Source of the DNA: Meandrina meandrites
Taxonomy: Eukaryota > Cnidaria > Anthozoa > Scleractinia > Meandrinidae
Assembly (NCBI GenBank): GCA_963693305.1
Contig: OY855906.1
Coordinates: forward strand, 23,168,789-23,232,788
Length of the DNA: 64,000 bases
Direction of reading: 5' to 3'
Shown here: in pieces, positions 1 to 10,536 of the stretch
Layout: every line of letters starts with the position of its first letter
Numbering within the stretch: position 1 is the stretch's first letter
Notes under the pieces: generated by a model
Database searches by the model: none
The model's input: only the letters and a program-made list of their open reading frames with translations
What the model was told of the DNA's origin: nothing
Program-made: the position numbers and the translations under genes

Positions 1-1378
1 CTGAAGCCGCTTCCGAATCTGTAGATCCCAGAAAATTTTTTGAGGATATGGAAAGGTAGGTTAATTGCCACTCAGCAGCACACATTTTTTTGGCAATTAA
101 CCGCCGCCTTTCCGAGGTAAATATTTCGCAAAAAGTGTTAAAAAATGCAAAGAGAAGTTTTGAAGTTTGCTTGCTGCAAATTGGTTTTTGTACTGAAAGT
201 TTAAAAATGCTTCAGAAAGGTCAATAATGGCTTATCACAAGTCTATATAAGTCCAGGTGATAGAATCTTAAAGATAGGAGCCTTCAAGGAGCGCGTTTAT
301 TCATAAAGCTTGTTTAATTGTTGAGTGTATTATTAAACGGCATTTTTTGAAATTAACGGTCATTTTTGGGGGGGTGGTCTGATCTCGAAAACGAAAAGCT
401 CTTGAAATCTAAGAATGCTGCCTTTCAACATCACTGATCGAATGTATAAAACAGCCAAAATATGGAAGGAATCGGCCGACCCCGATCCGTGGCTTCTGCC
501 CGGTTTTCTGTGACAATCACACTTAAGGGCATAATGATAAACGTGACCATAGTTAAATAACGAAGGTAGGTCCTGCGACGGGAATGCCTTCCAACCAGTC
601 TTCGGAATTAGTGGAACATCAGACACAACCTTAGAACTAGGTTGCAGACTTTCAGCATTCTTTTCTCACAAAATTTTAGTTTCCAGCCATTTCCCATTGT
701 CTATACAAGAATCGAGGATTTGATGGTTCCCGCTCTTTAGACTGTTGTTCACACGTGCGAGCAAGTCTTCTCTTTTCCCTGCCTGTTTAAGACCCCTACA
801 CTTCAATCAGCGCTTTAAGTGCTCAACGGTATAGTTTGCAGGTTCACACTCAAACGTACAGCCCGTCGTTTTCTGTAAGAATTGTCGCTTTCGCGCTTGA
901 AGGCAGCTTAAATTCAGTCAAATCTGATTTTAAATCTTCCGCCATTCCGATTTGTTTGTCTGAGTCTTGCGGGGGATCTAGATTTTAGTGACGTCACTCG
1001 CACGCTTCACTATTGGAAATGATGAGTTTGGTGACAGCAACTGCCCTGGAACTGGAAGTGAGTGGGAATCATTCACTTCCCACTTTACAGAAGAGTTTGA
1101 GATGCTAAAGTGCCTATCACCCTTACCCAGTTGTATTTAATTTCGAAAATTTATGTATGTTTAAAATGTTGTACGAATAAATGAAACGTGTTCTGCGTAT
1201 CTTTATTTTTTTATAAGCCGGACAAAATCGTCTTTTTGAGCCTATTTTCCGCCATATTGAACACAAAAAGGAGCAATTGAGAGCCTGGGTACTAACTAGC
1301 TTGTGACGTCAACCCGGTATCTCATTTACAGAGATACTCGATTCATCACCCGATTTACTGTAGTAAACACGGGAAAAT
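1..1378. other. Non-coding stretch, no gene recognised
   Basis: No open frame here has recognisable domains or convincing splice sites. Around 1093-1130 a short stretch is an inverted match to the start of the exon near 6097-6120 (it contains TAAAGTGCCTATCACCCTTA). This could be a shared repeat or an old duplicated fragment. Confidence 0.4.
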
Positions 1379-2035
1379 ATACCGGGTAGATGTGTAGTAG
1401 GTGGATGCTCCTCAGTTCCAGATGTTCAGAACGGTATAATTCTACAAGCCACTCCGTTTCTTGGCGATGAACGTGCCGAAGCAAGGAAACGAAGAAAGAA
1501 ATGGGTCGATTTTGTGAAGCAAAAGCGAGCAAAATGGGAGCCAACCCAAACTCTTCCATTTGCTCAAAGCACTTCACCGAAGATGACTATATGCGACGCT
1601 TCACCTTCGCCGATAGTTTAACAAACAAACCGATCATGCCAAGACTGTAACGGGACAAATTTGGTATAAATGTATTCCCGTCTGTTCATGCCGAAGCAGA
1701 GATAAATAAGCCAGTTGTGTCTGAATTTAGTGCCAAACGTCGTCTTTCGAAATTCTTGATTCATTGTACAGCCAAAGGAAATCTTCAGAAGAAATAAAGC
1801 AGAAAATTTTTTACTATTTTAGACGCTCAAGAATGTATAGAGGCACATGAAGAGTTTGACTACATCTGAGACTGCAACCTCCATGTGCAGCGAATTCCTG
1901 GAAATCCAACCAGAAGAGCCAGAGGTTTGCAGTCCAGCAGAACTGCCGCTAGAAGGACCATGAGCGCTGGCTGAGAACAGCTCCAAAGCAGTCGATCAGT
2001 ATGATTCAAATAGTCATACCGAATTCCATGATTCA
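1379..2035 (+). pseudogene. THAP-type zinc finger protein, decayed
   Basis: The forward strand encodes the C2CH zinc-binding module of THAP proteins, a DNA-binding domain often found in transposase-derived host factors. A C-x4-C pair (CVVGGC) starts near 1388. A basic helix region with KKWVDFVKQKRAKWEP follows, then SSICSKHF supplies the final C and H. The expected start codon reads ATA at 1379-1381. The frame is lost near 1540-1548, between KWEPT and NSSICS, consistent with a one-base deletion. A TAA at 1648-1650 stands where the reading continues as RDKFGINVFP. An intron-like gap ends with TTTTAG at 1822, and a second exon-like block (1823-2035) ends at GTAAGG and carries an in-frame TGA near 1961. 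The domain call is firm. The gene is dead, and its C-terminus and function are unknown. Confidence 0.7.
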
Positions 2036-3628
2036 GTAAGGAGCTTTCCGGTGTTTTAAAGTGTTAATGTTTCGAACGAAATGACATTTGACTCCTCATG
2101 TACATGTAGGCCAACCAAACGCTGTCTCCTTTGTATACAGTTGTATAGCAAACAGACTCCAGGCCAAGAGATCAGAATTGACGCTAGATACTCTATTTTT
2201 TTATGTCTATTTGGGAAAAAGAAATTAGTACATTATTTACACGTAAAGAGTTTTTGTTTTCACAGTCTGTTTTCTTAGTTAGCTTGTGTATGCAGATGTT
2301 TATTATGTAATTGAAAATTTTTTTGTGAAATTATACATTTAGAATCAAGAACAATCAACAATTAGAGCTGTCATGCCAGCGTGCCAAAGATCAGTTATAG
2401 TTAGCCAACCCTTGAACTGTAGCTCTAAATCTTGCTAATGGTGACAGGTGAATTATTTCCTAACTACTTCTACATATTCACTTATTTTTGCCATTTATAA
2501 AATAAAATACTGGTAAATACTTGTGCTGTTTTGTGAAAGACTGGGGCCTTATTTTATGCTTTCATACAGCAGTTTGGATGTGCCAAAACTGCAGTGGATT
2601 CTGGAATCCTGGGGAAGTGGAAAAGCTAATAACTGTTGACGAGGCATTACTTTTTTACTATCATAGTTTCCCCAGTGTATGAAAAAATGTGCTCCGCCGT
2701 AAACAATGCTGCTTTGGTCAGTGGTATAGAGCTCACCCAAGGCACAAACTAGCTGTCTGGAAGGTTTTTATTCTACCCTGAACCAGTTTGCACTGCAAAT
2801 GATAGCCTTCTCATTTGTAGGGATGTACTGTAGGTTGGTCATGGTGGTCCAGTGATTTACTACCTATATTTTTTCTTCAATGACAAGAATTTCACAAGAA
2901 GACATTCCAAAAATATGAACAAAATTATTGGATTTTTGGTACAGTTATTTTATTGTCCAGTCAGTGCTCTTCATATAAACAAAAAATACTGTATTAGGGG
3001 AGGGTATACCAGTCGGCAGAGAGTGGTATCCTAGACACAATGTTTACGTCAAGGAAAAGATTGGTCAGTGGTTCAGAAGTAAATTGAAATGTGTCCAGCA
3101 CTTGCTTTAGCATAAGATAGTCCAACTTTGCCCTCATGATCAACTTTTGTAATCCAATTTTTTTTTTGCCTTTGGGATTCTTATATGTTTTGCCTATTTT
3201 TCTCTTGAAAGGCACATCATCGCGGCTCTGTATTTCAATCTCAACTTACTAAGAGAAGGTAAAAAGAATGCTGATGGGACAGAAAATTATTTTAATATTG
3301 TTTCATTTTAGAAAAAAAAGGTCCATTGTTTTCTTATTTTCCTCTTTTTTCCAATGTACACATGACCCCATCACACAATCTATAGTTCATAACATATTGC
3401 ACTTGTTTAGAAATAAAAGGCTTTTCTTTGACCACAGTTAGAGCTATGGCCAATGACACAATCATCATTTGTTTTGCCAGGAACATCCACAGACCACAAA
3501 AGGAAAGCCTTGCTACTGTTTGGCATGCAAGCAGGCAATGAAAGGACACAAAAGCACTACAACATGTCCAAAAAATTAGTTGCGATCGAAACAAGTCTGA
3601 ACTGTATTCATCAGAATGTTGTCATTTA
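2036..3628. other. Non-coding; possible zinc-knuckle exon relic at 3482-3576 (+)
   Basis: Mostly AT-rich DNA without a supported gene. At 3482-3576, after an acceptor-like TTTTGCCAG, the forward strand reads a small cysteine-rich peptide (CYCLACKQAMKGHKSTTTC). It resembles the zinc knuckles seen next to P2X7-type domains in cnidarian gene models. No donor or partner exon could be matched, so this is only a possible exon relic. Confidence 0.25.
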
Positions 3629-3777
3629 GAAAATATCCATACTCACACCATGGAAGGTCACTAGAAATTCTGAGGGTGTGTAGAAAGGGGGGGGGGGGGG
3701 GGGGAAGAAGGTGCAGGGGTATTACAACCAAAGAAAAACCTTCCTTGGGGAGTCTGGATATTTTATGGAACAACACA
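3629..3777. mobile_element. Short MITE-like repeat, copy 1
   Basis: The unit begins AGAAAATATCCA and ends with the inverted TGGATATTTTATGGAAC. The interior carries GGAAGGTCACTAGAAATTCTGAGGG and a guanine run near 3687-3703. The layout matches the copies at 3973, 6355 and 41857. There is no coding capacity and the superfamily is unknown. Confidence 0.55.
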
Positions 3778-3972
3778 ATGAGTTTACATGACCAATCAAC
3801 AACACTAGATACATTGCTAGAATTGTATTGTAAACTGTAGAATTTGTTTTATTCATCCCTTGTGTCCTCTGCATTAATGACAGCATCACATCAGGGGCAG
3901 AGCAGAGGGGTAAAATGAATTAACAATACCAGACCAACTGGCTGCCTGGTCCAAAAAATGATCCGCTGTTAT

Positions 3973-4164
3973 TGTGTGGTTCCAGAAAATATCCTTGCCC
4001 TCCCAATGGAAGGTCATTGGAAATTCCAAAGGGATGGGTATCCCTGATGCCAAAGCCTTTTATAGAAAAGTATGGCGCTTAACTGGAATTTCAGGAAAGG
4101 TGGGGGATTCGAATCAAAAAGTCCTTGTTGAAAAAGGTATGGATATTTTCTGCAACAACACATG
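3973..4164. mobile_element. Short MITE-like repeat, copy 2
   Basis: This is the best preserved member: TGTGGTTCCAGAAAATATCC at the left and GGATATTTTCTGCAACAACA at the right form imperfect inverted ends. The interior GGAAGGTCATTGGAAATTCC is shared with copy 1. Confidence 0.6.
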
Positions 4165-5174
4165 TAACTTAATATTTAGAAGCTGCTCATTAGTCAGCAT
4201 CTTCAGTTTCAAATCCTGTATATGCAGACTCCTCAAGAAATGTTTTCCTTATGGCATGGTAGCTGCATGCAGGCAAAGGTATTCGTCTGCTTCCCAAACG
4301 TCCATGAACAAGGCAAGTGAATTCTTGATATGCAATACCACGCAGAAACCTATAATGGAAAAGAACAGGCAGTGTTGGCCACAAGGAAGTTTGCATATTG
4401 TAGTAATTTACATTCACCAAAAAGTGTTTTCACCTTTGATTTGTTATTGGATACTATAAAATGTATGAGACAGCAAAACTACATAACATTGAAAGTGTTG
4501 AAATAAACCCCTTTCTGGCTAGCTGCCATATTGATTGATAATGCCCTTGGCTGAAAGATTTTCCTCAAAGTTTCACAATTGCCCTTGAAGCTTTGCTTTT
4601 CGGCCAACTGTTCATTTTTCGACAATCAGCCTTGAGCATTATCTGTCATCCAATGTATCCGAAGGGCTTTATATTTTTACTAAATACACCAATAAATTGC
4701 TGTTTTTTAATTCCCATAAAAAGCACAATATTTTTTTTTATGGGAGAAATAATGTTCTCAAGCTGTGGGTGAATTTTGAGATCGCTTTAAATAAAAAGTA
4801 CACGAATATCCATAACAAAAACCAGGTGCATCCTTATGGAATTTTGAGGATTTCTAACTACCAAAAGTCTACTGAGCAAAAAAAATCGAAACATCACGGG
4901 GGTTTCGTTTTTTTATTTTTTCCAAAACATGGTTGTGAAATTATAATTATTGCGCAAAGCAAAAATCGACATAACCACAGTTCACAGGGGTGAGCAATTG
5001 TTTCAGTGATCTCCTATTGAACTAATGGGTTCAAAAAAGAGCGTTTGTTCACTCTCAAGTGAAAAATAGTTCATATCTAAGTGCAGAACCTGAAAAAAAA
5101 ACTTGTTCAGTGCGGGAAACTTAGAGACTGACTTTTAAAGCGAAATATTCTTTTGATTGCTTTGAACTAAATCT
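4165..5174. other. Non-coding, nothing recognised
   Basis: AT-rich sequence without a supported exon or repeat boundary. Confidence 0.35.
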
Positions 5175-5860
5175 TTACAAAGGCAGGCAAAAAATTACGA
5201 AAGCGGATAAAATTTTATACCCGTTTTCTGATCCAGTCTGACGATACTTGGCTTTGTCTTTAGTTTTATATTTGTCGGCAGCCAACCGCAAACTCCACCT
5301 ATGAAGGCAAACTTGGCTGAAGCCAGGATGTTGTGTCACACAGTTCGGCTTTGTGCCTACTTCTTGGAGTACAATTTCACTGGAAAGGGACTCAACACAC
5401 TCCTCGATCTCAAAACAACACATGAATTCGTTCAGGTTTTGTAATAATTCAGCATTACATCTGCCACATTTGCACCTATGAGAGATCCAGCCCGCGGTAA
5501 GTAATAAGCTCGCGTGTATTTTGTGATCAATGTAACAGCGCAACAATATGCAGCAAAGAATCGAGATCTGACTTACCACGAATTCACGACTTGTTTCCCA
5601 TCATAACGGTCCTGAAGCTTTCGTTTGAATTCGAGTTGTGTTTCTTGCTTCTTTTGATACTCTGAAACCCACTCTTCGGATGCTATGGGCTCGTCTTCGT
5701 AAGGCTTGTACGTGTCCGGATCAAGCTCTGTCTGCTCAGCGACATCCTCTTCACCTAACGTTGCTTCTTCCACTTCCATGTTTACAAACCCGGGGATGAA
5801 ATTAAGTTCTGAATCATCTGAATCATAGCTCGTCTCGGAATTAGAGTCACTTTTTGACAT
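5175..5860 (-). CDS. P2X7 C-terminal zinc-domain protein, two exons
   Basis: Exon 1 runs 5860-5577 and exon 2 runs 5475-5175 on the reverse strand. The donor GTAAGT (5576-5571) and acceptor CATAG join in phase to give WCKCGRC, the hallmark start of the zinc-binding cytoplasmic domain of P2X7 receptors. Next come a CC pair (FMCCFEIEEC) and the typical CVTQHPGFSQVCL block. The N-terminal ~70 residues are very acidic (runs of S, D and E). No transmembrane segment is present, so this is not a channel but one of the soluble P2X7-domain proteins abundant in cnidarians, whose function is unknown. I chose the ATG at 5860 over the one at 5878 because it directly precedes the acidic SKSDSNSE stretch. 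No disabling mutation is visible. A divergent gene starts within about 200 bases on the other strand. Confidence 0.75.
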
Positions 5861-6029
5861 TTTGATAATGATCAGCAACTACAATCCCAAAGCAAATGCG
5901 TGTGATCTACTCTATCTCGCTATTTGTTCGTTGTGTTGACGTCACAAATTTACTTGTGCCAGTCTCCCAAAGGCGCATTTTTGGCTTCGAGAACCGCGAT
6001 TTCGATCGCATTTTAAAAATCGGGAATAA
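5861..6029. promoter_or_regulatory. Shared head-to-head promoter interval
   Basis: This gap lies between the P2X7-domain start (-) and the first recognisable exon of the BEN-like gene (+). It contains a perfect palindromic CRE site, TGACGTCA, at 5937-5944. A bidirectional promoter is inferred from geometry only; no TATA box was seen. Confidence 0.35.
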
Positions 6030-6354
6030 CTTCAAATCCCATTCTGCTGCTTGCTTTTGCTTTCATTTTATGTCTACTTTCGAGAAAGGGATAAATCAGC
6101 TAAGGGTGATAGGCACTTTAAAGGAGAGCTAGACAACTTAAGAAGTGAAGTGAAAAATCTCAAAAGGAATGTCAGAGATTTTAAGGTAAGGAATTGTATA
6201 CCCTGAGTTTTAAATATTGCTGACTGTCATCAATAGTGCAAATTTTCCACCATGATTAAAGTCATTTAAGGGGCCTTGTCATGAGCAGGAGTAAAGTGAT
6301 GGATACTGAAACAGCTCGATGGACTCCCTTCTTTGTCTTAAACACCGCATAATT

Positions 6355-6492
6355 CCCCCCCCCCCCCCCCCCTCACAGAAAAGATTGGATATTCCTGGGG
6401 GTGTGGACGAGGGGTCAAACAAAGCCAAAAATTTAAAGGAAACGTATGAAGCTTAATTTGTTGGGGGTATGGATATTTTCTGGAACCACACA
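6355..6492. mobile_element. Short MITE-like repeat, copy 3 (partial)
   Basis: Its right half ends GGATATTTTCTGGAACCACA, like copies 1 and 2. The left end is replaced by a cytosine run. It lies in the intron between the first two recognised exons of the BEN-like gene. Confidence 0.45.
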
Positions 6493-6763
6493 TTCTAATG
6501 TAGCATGCATAATTGTCAACAAACCTTTTCACACTGGTGACAGAGATCACTGACCCTGGCTCATTTTGGCAGACACTATTCTCCAGCAAACAGCACTAGA
6601 AATCTGTATTCACGACAAAGGTTGTTAAGAAATCAATTTTTCCTTTGCTAGGCAAGTTTTAATGGACAGTCAGTGCTCCCGGGTACTTCCAGTGAGCAAC
6701 AGCAAGATCCACAGGTAATTAAAAACTATTTCTTTTCATTTTATTATTTGAATCATGCCTTAA

Positions 6764-7438
6764 GGAGGCTCACAATGGTTTCCAGCACTTTTCCAGTTCT
6801 TAAACTTTGATGGGTCATTACTACAAATTGTTATCAGTTGCTGCTACAATAATGATGTAAAACAAATGTCCAATCATTGCTGAACAAGTTGTAGCCATTT
6901 TCATGATGTCATTGGTTACCATAGCAACAGTTTAGGCTGTTAAAAACACCCTTAAATTTGCCTTTAAGTGCTTATAACTCAAAAACGAGCACGGTGACCC
7001 CCATTTTTTATTATTGAATAATGATTAGCATGTTAAGATGCAACTTTTCGCAAAGTTAAAAAACATTCTATCTAGCGGTTTCAGTGCCACCTTAAATTTC
7101 GGAAAATTTACGGTGGCTCTGAAACCACTAGATAGAATTTTTTTAACTTTGCAAAAAGTTGCATCTGAACATGCTAATCATTATTCAATAATAAAAAATG
7201 GGGGTCACTGTGCTCGTTTTTGAGTTATAAGCACTTAAAGGCAAATTTAAGGGTGTTTTTAACAGCCTAGACTGTTGCTATGGTAATCAATGACGTCATG
7301 CAAATGGCTACAACTTGTTCAGCAATGATTGCACATTTGTTTGATATCATTATTGTAGCAGCAACTAATAACAATTTGTAGTACTGACCCATCAAAGTTT
7401 AAAAACTGGAAAAGTGCTGGAAACCATTGTGAGCCTCC
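6764..7438. mobile_element. Palindromic TTAA-flanked foldback element
   Basis: Two arms of about 335 bp are near-perfect reverse complements. The left begins GGAGGCTCACAATGG and the right ends CCATTGTGAGCCTCC. Direct TTAA copies flank it at 6760-6763 and 7439-7442. There is no gene inside. A TTAA target duplication is known for piggyBac and Kolobok elements, so this is probably a non-autonomous member of one of those. The arms meet near 7099 with almost no loop. Confidence 0.8.
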
Positions 7439-7874
7439 TTAAGGTGGTACTTACCGGTCAGGGGTAAAAATACAACCTACCTTGATTTTCTGCTAAATTA
7501 ATTTTCGGTCATATCTTGGAACAGTGATAAAATTTGGAGCTTTTCTCTTCACTGGTTTCGGAGTAATGAAAGGATAGATTTCGTTGTTACGGGCGCCATT
7601 TTGAGCCGCCATTTTGAAATTTGCGCGTATACTCCCTTCCGGTCTCATGCACTGCAGGCTGCCATTGAAGCTACAGCAAACCAACAACACTGACAACAGA
7701 CATTGAAAGCATATTAAACTCCCAAAATGACCAGCTATAACAAAAGCGAATACCAACAGACTCTTTTGTAATATTCTAGTATTATTTATGTCTCAAACGG
7801 TGAAGAACCAAACTTAATTTAGCTAAATGTACACAATCACACAACAAAATGCGTATCACAAATCATAGAACCTG

Positions 7875-8585
7875 CAGGGCTCGACACTAACAGTAGCCAA
7901 CTAGCCACAGACTAGTAGAAATTCAGTTTTGGCTAGTAGGTTTCGATTTCCACTAGCCACTTTGGCTAGTAAACAAAATGAAAACTTGCCACTACAAAAA
8001 TAATTAGAGCAAGATTTATATCCTTCCAAATTTAAATCAGCCGTTTTTACCATTTGAATTTCGCCAACAACAGTTTGCAGTATTGTTCAGATAGTTGTTT
8101 TGCTTTTGAAACGTTTCTACCCTGGCGCCTGTTTGTAAAGAAGACCTGACAGTGTTTACAATTACATCTCAGTGTCTCGATATTTTTCCAAAGAAGTCTC
8201 ACAGAAAAAACAGAGTCCTAAAAGTCTTTACAGGAAAATCTCTGGATTTTCCTTTGTGAGCTGTCGGCCTGAGAGATTTGATGTAAGGAAAACACAAGGC
8301 CATTGAACAAAATTAAAACCAGCGCAATTCATTGAGATGATAAATTTGTTCGCTGCGTTTAAACCAGTCAAGCCTGACACAAGCTGTGCCAACTGTGTTA
8401 AGCGGTTTCAGACGTGAATATTGTTGCTTTTTCTTAAAATTCTATAATCCCGGGCATAATGGATATAAGAGGATATTTAACTGGAGACATCACCGCTTGG
8501 CTAGTAAAAATTTTTTTTGGCTAGTAACATCTAAGTTGCCACTAGCCACTAGGCTAGTAAGTTGAAAAGTTAGTGTCGAGCCCTG
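7875..8585. mobile_element. hAT-like MITE with 5 bp target duplication
   Basis: The terminal inverted repeats are CAGGGCTCGACACTAAC and GTTAGTGTCGAGCCCTG. The 5 bp ACCTG is duplicated at 7870-7874 and 8586-8590. Repeated GGCTAGTA motifs lie just inside both ends, as expected for subterminal transposase-binding sites. Nothing coding was seen. The CAGGG terminus suggests hAT, and a 5 bp duplication would fit the hAT5-type groups described in cnidarians. Confidence 0.65.
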
Positions 8586-9006
8586 ACCTGACAAGTCAAA
8601 TTCATAGTTGAGAAATGTAGGTTTAGACAAGTTTATATCACAACTACTCGCATGACCATTTCGGTGAATAAACATTCCGCTTGCATTAGGGTATCTTCAG
8701 AAGTATCAAAAGCGGCCAGATCAATCTTTGGTCTTTGCTTCCTCGACCGGGCAATTCACAACTTCTCAACATTTAATAGAAGCTATAATCAAATGCTGAT
8801 TACGCCACAACAGCAAAGAATAAACGACATATACTACTCGAAGCCGGTCAAAGAATCCCAAAATATCCAACTTTGAACTCTTTCCAGCGAATGAAGCATT
8901 CTTAAGCATTTGCCAGCCAGAATATTTTTCATGTCGTCGAGAACGATCGTACGAAAATAAACAAACGTGTTTGGTGCATTGAAATTGTGAGATGTAAACA
9001 CAAGAG

Positions 9007-9116
9007 AATTTAAAAATTAAACGAGACTTACCTGAAAGTTGAAGTTTGATTGTAATTCTACCGAGTTACAGAATGCTGAGAGATTACATGAGATAGCAAG
9101 CGCATGCGCCAATCAG
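9007..9116. repeat. DIRS right inverted terminal repeat
   Basis: The inner ~60 bp matches the opposite end (13692-13752) in inverted orientation. The outermost ~50 bp is unique to this end and is repeated, inverted, in the internal complementary region. Confidence 0.75.
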
Positions 9117-9176
9117 GCTTTAAAGAACTGAATGTGCGTGTTACCCAACAGCCAACGGGTGGGTAGGGAGCATGGG

Positions 9177-9299
9177 CATGTAATCTCTCAGCATTCTGTA
9201 ACTCGGTAGAATTACAATCAAACTTCAACTTTCAGGTAAGTCTCGTTTAATTTTTAAATTCTACCTCGTTACCATGCTGAGAGATTCCATGAGATTTCA
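9177..9299. repeat. DIRS internal complementary region
   Basis: 9177-9260 is the reverse complement of the right end (9007-9089). 9258-9299 is complementary to the outermost left end near 13711-13752. This side-by-side arrangement is the template proposed for making the circular DIRS intermediate. Confidence 0.75.
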
Positions 9300-9366
9300 A
9301 AGCAACACGGACATGAAGAATCAATAACAACATGCCACTTTAATGATCAGATGTAACTGTTTACAT

Positions 9367-10536
9367 TTACAAACATGTCAGCACCGATTTGGCATAACTT
9401 GAAGTCTTAGCTATAGGTTTGTTGTAATGTCGAGCAAAACAGTATGCAGATGACCATCCTGCAGTTCGGAGAATGTCATCTAGATTAACAGAAGCCCTGC
9501 TTGCTGCCGAGACAGATGCAGCTCTCGTACTATGTGCTGAATATTTTGTTACATCAATACCAGCTAAACTCATAGTAGATCGTACCCATCTAGTTACAGT
9601 ATCTCTGCTTACAGGCTTATAAGGTTTAACATAACTTATTAGCAGTCGTGACTGGCTGCTTTCTCTCAATGCTTTGGTTCTGGTAAGATATTCCTTAAGC
9701 GTAGTAACAATACAAATAGAGGGGTTATCAAAAGATTCCAGAACGACTTGAGGGTTAGATACTCCTGGTTTGCTTTGCTTAAGGTGGTTTGGGATAACAA
9801 ACGTGTATTTGTTATCACTCACAAACATATTGTTAGTGTCTAACAAATGAATAGTCTGGCCACGTTGGCCTGATACTAATAACAACAACATAACAAGTTT
9901 GAACGTCAATGCTTTAAGAGTCAATGATTCAACAGGGTGAAGAGTGGCCAGGTAAGTTAACACCACTTGGACATCCCAAACCTCGGCATACTTGGGCTTG
10001 GGTGGTCGTGACTGAAAAACGCCTTTCAACAGTCGGCAAACCAGTGGGTTCTGTCCAACCACGGAGCCATCATCCAAAGACACATATGAGGACAGTGCAC
10101 TTCTAGCACAGTTAATAGCACTGTATGTAAGTCCCTGGTCAAAAAGTTCAGAAAGAAAGTCCAAGACTGTTCCTATAGGTGGTTGAAGATGATTGACTTT
10201 CCTTTTGAGACAAAATGCTGTCCACTTTTTGATATACCCCGAGTACTGTTTCTTGGTACCTCCTCGCCAAGACGCCATGAGCAATCCGACAGCTGACTTC
10301 GATACTCCTCTTGCTTCAAAAGATTGCTTGACAACAGACATGCCATCATTCTCATTTGGTTTCTTAGAGGATGTTGAGCCCCTGAGTGTGGTAGCATAAG
10401 CAGGTCCTTGTTTTGCGGGAGCATCAACGGGGTTGCCACAAGAAGTCTTAGTAGTCGAGGCCACCAAACCTGAGTTGGCCAAATGGGAGCCACCAATAGT
10501 GCTAAAGTTTGATCTTTCTCCAATTTTTGTAGACAT
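9367..10536 (-). CDS. DIRS tyrosine recombinase (389 aa)
   Basis: This phage-integrase-family enzyme joins the circular cDNA into DNA. The N-terminal ~100 residues are Ser/Thr-rich. A core-binding region follows (SWRGGTKKQYSGYIKKW near residue 90), then the catalytic part. The arginine is in LLVSGQRGQTIHLLD, the H-x-x-R box is HSTRAAS, and the tyrosine nucleophile lies in ARHYNKP near the C-terminus. All four hallmark residues are visible. The ATG at 10536 lies inside the RT-RNase H frame, so the two ORFs overlap by about 360 bases, as in other DIRS elements. It has no stops or frameshifts and may still encode an active enzyme. Confidence 0.88.
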   Translation of the reverse strand: MSTKIGERSNFSTIGGSHLANSGLVASTTKTSCGNPVDAPAKQGPAYATTLRGSTSSKKPNENDGMSVVKQSFEARGVSKSAVGLLMASWRGGTKKQYSGYIKKWTAFCLKRKVNHLQPPIGTVLDFLSELFDQGLTYSAINCARSALSSYVSLDDGSVVGQNPLVCRLLKGVFQSRPPKPKYAEVWDVQVVLTYLATLHPVESLTLKALTFKLVMLLLLVSGQRGQTIHLLDTNNMFVSDNKYTFVIPNHLKQSKPGVSNPQVVLESFDNPSICIVTTLKEYLTRTKALRESSQSRLLISYVKPYKPVSRDTVTRWVRSTMSLAGIDVTKYSAHSTRAASVSAASRASVNLDDILRTAGWSSAYCFARHYNKPIAKTSSYAKSVLTCL

